Below, one piece after another: positions 61,401-64,000 of a stretch of 64,000 nt of DNA. Position 1 is the stretch's first letter. The number at the start of each line of letters is the position of its first letter. This DNA is from Drosophila persimilis (lineage: Eukaryota; Arthropoda; Insecta; Diptera; Drosophilidae): the NCBI RefSeq assembly GCF_003286085.1, contig NW_020825322.1, positions 1,674,001-1,738,000 on the forward strand, written 5' to 3'. Both the position numbers and the translations under genes were made by a program. The notes beneath the pieces are model-generated. The model had not been told where the DNA came from. It ran no database searches and was given only the letters and a program-made list of their open reading frames with translations.

Positions 61401-61442
61401 CTGCTGGCCATGGTCGTCGGATGCCGCAGCACGGCTCTCTAA
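49476..61442 (+). CDS. r: rudimentary: CAD trifunctional enzyme of pyrimidine synthesis
   Basis: Six coding exons: 49476-53477, 53566-53670, 58643-58782, 58853-60725, 60787-61170, 61233-61442. All junctions have GT/AG sites and keep frame, giving 2,237 residues, close to the D. melanogaster protein (about 2,224). The cytosolic enzyme performs the first three steps of UMP synthesis. Domains: glutamine amidotransferase (about 1-385; nucleophile Cys265 in [10 protein letters not shown], His349 and Glu351 in HPEHH); carbamoyl-phosphate synthase (about 399-1315) with its two homologous halves, the second starting near 942; allosteric domain (about 1320-1460); dihydroorotase (about 1475-1830; metal His1483 and His1485 in [12 protein letters not shown], carbamylated Lys in GLKMYLN); a Ser/Pro-rich linker; aspartate transcarbamylase (about 1930-2237; [24 protein letters not shown]). 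The ATG at 49476 lies just after a splice acceptor and begins [20 protein letters not shown], matching the family start. Intron 53671-58642 hosts another gene on the opposite strand. No key residue is missing. Confidence 0.98.
53671..54694. other. rudimentary intron, left part
   Basis: Intronic DNA of r before the nested gene. A minus-strand AATAAA at 54383-54388 is a likely poly(A) signal for the nested gene, giving it a 3' UTR of about 310 bases. Confidence 0.55.
54695..57941 (-). CDS. Mab-21-domain protein nested in the rudimentary intron
   Basis: Two exons: 57361-57941 and 54695-57290, joined across a 70-base intron (donor GTAGGT, acceptor TTTTTTTTAG), 1,058 residues. ATG at 57941 is chosen because it opens [10 protein letters not shown], a typical Gly-2 myristoylation plus Cys palmitoylation signal, which suggests membrane anchoring. 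Order: basic, Arg/Gln-rich segment (about 25-75); helical segment (about 90-190); a conserved-looking block just after the splice ([11 protein letters not shown] onward); low-complexity part with a run [20 protein letters not shown] near 370; the Mab-21/cGAS-like fold (about 440-690, with [53 protein letters not shown]); then Gln-rich and Ser/Pro-rich regions to the end. Between GSYRG and the EELVPA strand I see no acidic D/E-x-D/E pair, so nucleotidyltransferase activity is doubtful. It may be the counterpart of a fly Mab-21 family gene such as CG15865, but I cannot verify this. It is transcribed against r. Confidence 0.88.
57942..58642. other. rudimentary intron, right part, and 5' region of the nested gene
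   Basis: Holds the promoter side of the nested minus-strand gene and the end of the r intron (acceptor CTGCTCTCTACAG at 58642). No recognisable core promoter motif was found for the nested gene. Confidence 0.45.
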
Positions 61443-61533
61443 AGGAGCTCCCGTGGAGCAGTTATTTTTTACCATATATTTTTCTATAAAATTATGCCCC
61501 TGCATTCAGATACACATATATTGTGTGTTAGTG

Positions 61534-61539
61534 ATTAAA
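61534..61539 (+). terminator. rudimentary poly(A) signal ATTAAA
   Basis: ATTAAA, the commonest variant poly(A) signal, lies about 90 bases after the r stop codon. With the RpL30-like gene ending at 61810 on the other strand, the two genes converge tail to tail with under 300 bases between them. Confidence 0.6.
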
Positions 61540-61809
61540 GACATCCTTCAGTTGGTTACAACACAAGAATTACCTGACAACTCGGTCGCTCCTATGGCAC
61601 CTGCAATATATAGAACCTCCTTTCGACCTCCCCCTGCCTTGCACATCTCATTGGGGGACTTGTAGCTGTCCCAATCCAAACACAAAAAAAAGTACACTTG
61701 TCCATTGAACCACAAACACATTCGGAGTAACTTGTTCCTTTATTTAAAATTGTAATTTACGAGTAAGTATAATATTTTTGCATAATATGTAGACATTAAT
61801 TTTCAGCAT

Positions 61810-62118
61810 CTAATTGTAAGCCGATGGGGGGCCAAGGATGTCCGAATCACCAGCATCGGTAATGGCCAAGGAGCTCACACGGAAGGATTTGCCGCAGGCG
61901 ATGCCCAACTCCTTGTTGGTCCCTCCATAATTCTGGATCCTGACCTTGGCAATTGCGGCGCTTTGCTCCAGCTTAATCCGCATAATTGTGGGTATGTTGC
62001 TGGCGATGACGACCAGCTTAGCCTCCCCACGATTCAAAGTCCTCAGCGTCTGTCTAATGCCCAAGAAGAATTCTCCCGACTTGACCGCAACTACGATGCT
62101 TTCATGTATGCCCTTCAT
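61810..62118 (-). CDS. RpL30-derived intact open frame, probable retrogene
   Basis: An intronless frame of 102 residues from ATG 62118. It is clearly related to ribosomal protein L30 (L7Ae/L30e family, an RNA-binding fold of the large subunit): FLGIRQTLRTLNRGEAKLVV, then IASNIPTIMR, GGTNKELGIACGKSFRV and ITDAGDSDI align with L30's LGYKQTLKTLRQGKAKLVLI, IASNTPALR, GTNIELGTACGKYFRV and ITDPGDSDI. It lacks the basic N-terminus of L30 (about 15 residues), has many substitutions and a different tail (LGPPSAYN). The full-length open frame despite this divergence suggests selection on a new or tissue-limited role. A minus-strand AATAAA at 61739-61744 follows the stop. An in-frame TAA lies two codons before the ATG, so the start is fixed. 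No intron, no obvious poly(A) tract left, and no target-site duplication recognised. Confidence 0.82.
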   Translation of the reverse strand: MKGIHESIVVAVKSGEFFLGIRQTLRTLNRGEAKLVVIASNIPTIMRIKLEQSAAIAKVRIQNYGGTNKELGIACGKSFRVSSLAITDAGDSDILGPPSAYN

Positions 62119-64000
62119 CACTTTTTATACGTCCACACGCGTTTTGTTGATGTTTTGAAGATGTTTTTGTTTTGAGAGTAGAGCTGGAACTGCAACTGCA
62201 ACTGCGAGTGCAACAGTTGTATAGTGCGCGATAATATTTTCACCACTGTCGGAACCTGTTGCCTTTGAAGCTTAGATCAGATGTAGGTTGACTTGACCTC
62301 TCGCCTGGCGGATCGCAATCAGCTAAAGACTTAACTTTTTCTTTTAAGTGGGTTACTCCTTAGTAGAGTACTACGCAATAACTTTCCTGCTGAACGCACT
62401 AGTGTTGGTACACGGAATGACGAAAATTTCAGGACCTCCGGAGTGCAGTCGGGACTATCGTTAGAGTGGGGGTTGCAGCATCCCCAATGCGCTTTACAGA
62501 CAGCTGCTATCAAAATTACTCATCGATACAAAATGTTTACCTCCACTAATTACCCTTTGAAAGTTACTTTCTATGCTTTTCTTTGCTTTTCTTCTACTGA
62601 CTGTTGACTTTCCATGTTGCTACTTTTAAATGCATTCCTTTATATGTAAATCGAATGAGCTGATAGTTGAAATACCTGCTTATTTATTATATACCAAAAT
62701 CAGAACACTCTCCATACCTCCCTGGTAACCCATACAAATTACTTTCTACTTTCTTTTTTTTTATTGGAAAAAATTACATGTGTATTATGGTATTACTTAT
62801 GAAAATATAAATATATTCAATGATTCTTTATACTTACTTCCCATATGTAGACTACATATTTATCGAGATATATGTATATATATATATGCCTTTGGGGACG
62901 GTAAATCACCATACTTTACTAATACAATATATTTAAATACACAGAAAGCCCTTAGGACATTTTCAAATGCTCGAACACTACGAGTGCCTGCAGGTTCCGG
63001 CCCAATCTCATCCAGCTTTCTCTGGACTTATCACCGCGTACATACCGAGGACATAACACACCCGAGACTATGAGATTAATTATATAAAAAGGAACATGTT
63101 TTACCGGTTTTGCCTTAACAGAGTATTTCCGTACTGCGTTCATAGGTGCGCAACAGAGTTTCCCCTATATCGCACTGGTGCGCAACAGTGGCCATTACCC
63201 CTATATACGGACGTTGTTCAACACTAAACACCTGCGAAATAGAGCCAACTACCCTTGGGAGCCAACCCCTATAATGATGATCTACCAGGAAAATTGTACC
63301 CTATCTCGTCTTTTACGTAGGAACCTTTTCCGCAGGTCTGTCTCTACAAAAGACGCATTGTCTTGATATAGACATCAAAGAGATTTATCCTCTTCCACTT
63401 CCGCATTATTATCCGATCAGACTACTTTGAAAGTACATCGCAATTGAAGCAAAGAGACATTTGGTACCACTTATCATGCTCCTGCCACTGTCTAATATAA
63501 GACAATTCCATCTCTCCCCGTGGATCCCCTCCCGTTCCATCGGCTACGGCTGTGGCCTTAACCTCTGTTTGCGATTGGCTTTACCGCGTCTCACTACACA
63601 CTTTCATTTGCTGCAAAGAGGCAAAGCCTGGCTAATTTTTTGAGGTTTGGAAGAGGACTCTGCCAGCAAATTCCCACCCGGAATATGGAATGAGTGTACG
63701 GACCACCGGTTGAGACGTCGGAGCGGATGATGAAGATGGTGCCGAAAACGGTGCACAGTCGCATTTTATAAGGGGGGCAGCAGAAAAAATCAGTATGAGT
63801 GCCGCATGCAGGGTGCCCCACATTGACTCGCATTACTGTGAGAAAGTTTTCGTTTGCATTTGGTCGAAATTGGTCCAAATTGGATCCTCATGGTCCTGGG
63901 AAAGTATATCCTTCGCCGATTTGCCTATCTGACCGAGATGTAGGGGTATACTCTAACAAATATTATAAAGTTTTCAGATCGCTTAGAATGTGGAATACAA
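62119..64000. other. right end, no supported gene
   Basis: Mostly AT-rich intergenic DNA with TATATA runs near 62875. An imperfect direct repeat (GTGCGCAACAG followed by CCCCTATAT) occurs at about 63147 and 63178. A minus-strand frame at 63598-63765 opens MRLCTVFGTIFII like a short signal sequence, but has no further support. Confidence 0.4.

Noticed and set aside
63594-63878. Minus-strand frame with a signal-like start (MRLCTVFGTIFII) near a TATAAAA
   Set aside because: The TATA sequence overlaps the ATG, so it cannot serve it as a promoter, and the rest of the frame has no secreted-peptide features.

Overview
The window looks like X-chromosome (Muller element A) DNA from a Drosophila of the obscura group, similar to D. 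pseudoobscura. The evidence is fly genes with short introns, fly-type core promoter motifs (DRE, Ohler motif 6, TAGteam), many di-, tri- and hexanucleotide repeats, and proteins that read as clear but diverged versions of D. melanogaster X-linked genes. Gene names rest on remembered protein families, not on a search.

Layout. (1) Bases 1 to about 34,700 are mostly non-coding. On the minus strand they carry small exons best explained as alternative 5' exons of dunce (dnc, cAMP phosphodiesterase): 31128-31185 (N-terminus MPEILNAMEMEAPSEIVDI), 25428-25835 (Asn/Gln- and Arg/Ser-rich) and 24566-24628 (MGSNNPSEADRYDYYD). All three end in phase 1. Likely non-coding 5' exons end at 34010 and 20438. 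The shared catalytic exons would lie to the left, outside the window. (2) 37128-39062 (minus) is a divergent ionotropic receptor, probably Ir10a. (3) 42148-42768 (minus) is sisterless A (sisA), the X-signal bZIP gene, with a TATA box and several TAGteam (Zelda) sites upstream. (4) 44519-45011 (minus) is a small two-exon gene of unknown function. (5) 47067-47531 (minus) is a decayed copy of the spliceosomal gene BUD31 (l(1)10Bb in D. melanogaster). (6) From about 48,300 to 61,442 (plus) lies rudimentary (r), the CAD enzyme of pyrimidine synthesis: a non-coding first exon plus six coding exons giving 2,237 residues. (7) Inside the large r intron, on the opposite strand, is a complete two-exon Mab-21-domain gene (54695-57941, 1,058 residues) with an acylation-type N-terminus. 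(8) 61810-62118 (minus) is a short intact open frame derived from ribosomal protein L30, probably an expressed retrocopy. The rest to 64,000 shows no clear gene.

The genes do not form one pathway. r is a housekeeping metabolic gene with a DRE/motif 6 promoter, sisA is an early zygotic sex-determination gene, the receptor is a chemosensory-type membrane protein, and dnc is a signalling gene with many promoters. The gene order itself is informative: genes that I recall from D. melanogaster bands 3C-D (dnc), 10 (Ir10a, sisA, BUD31) and 15A (r) are adjacent here. This implies inversion breakpoints within the window, and the broken BUD31 copy sits exactly at one of the junctions.
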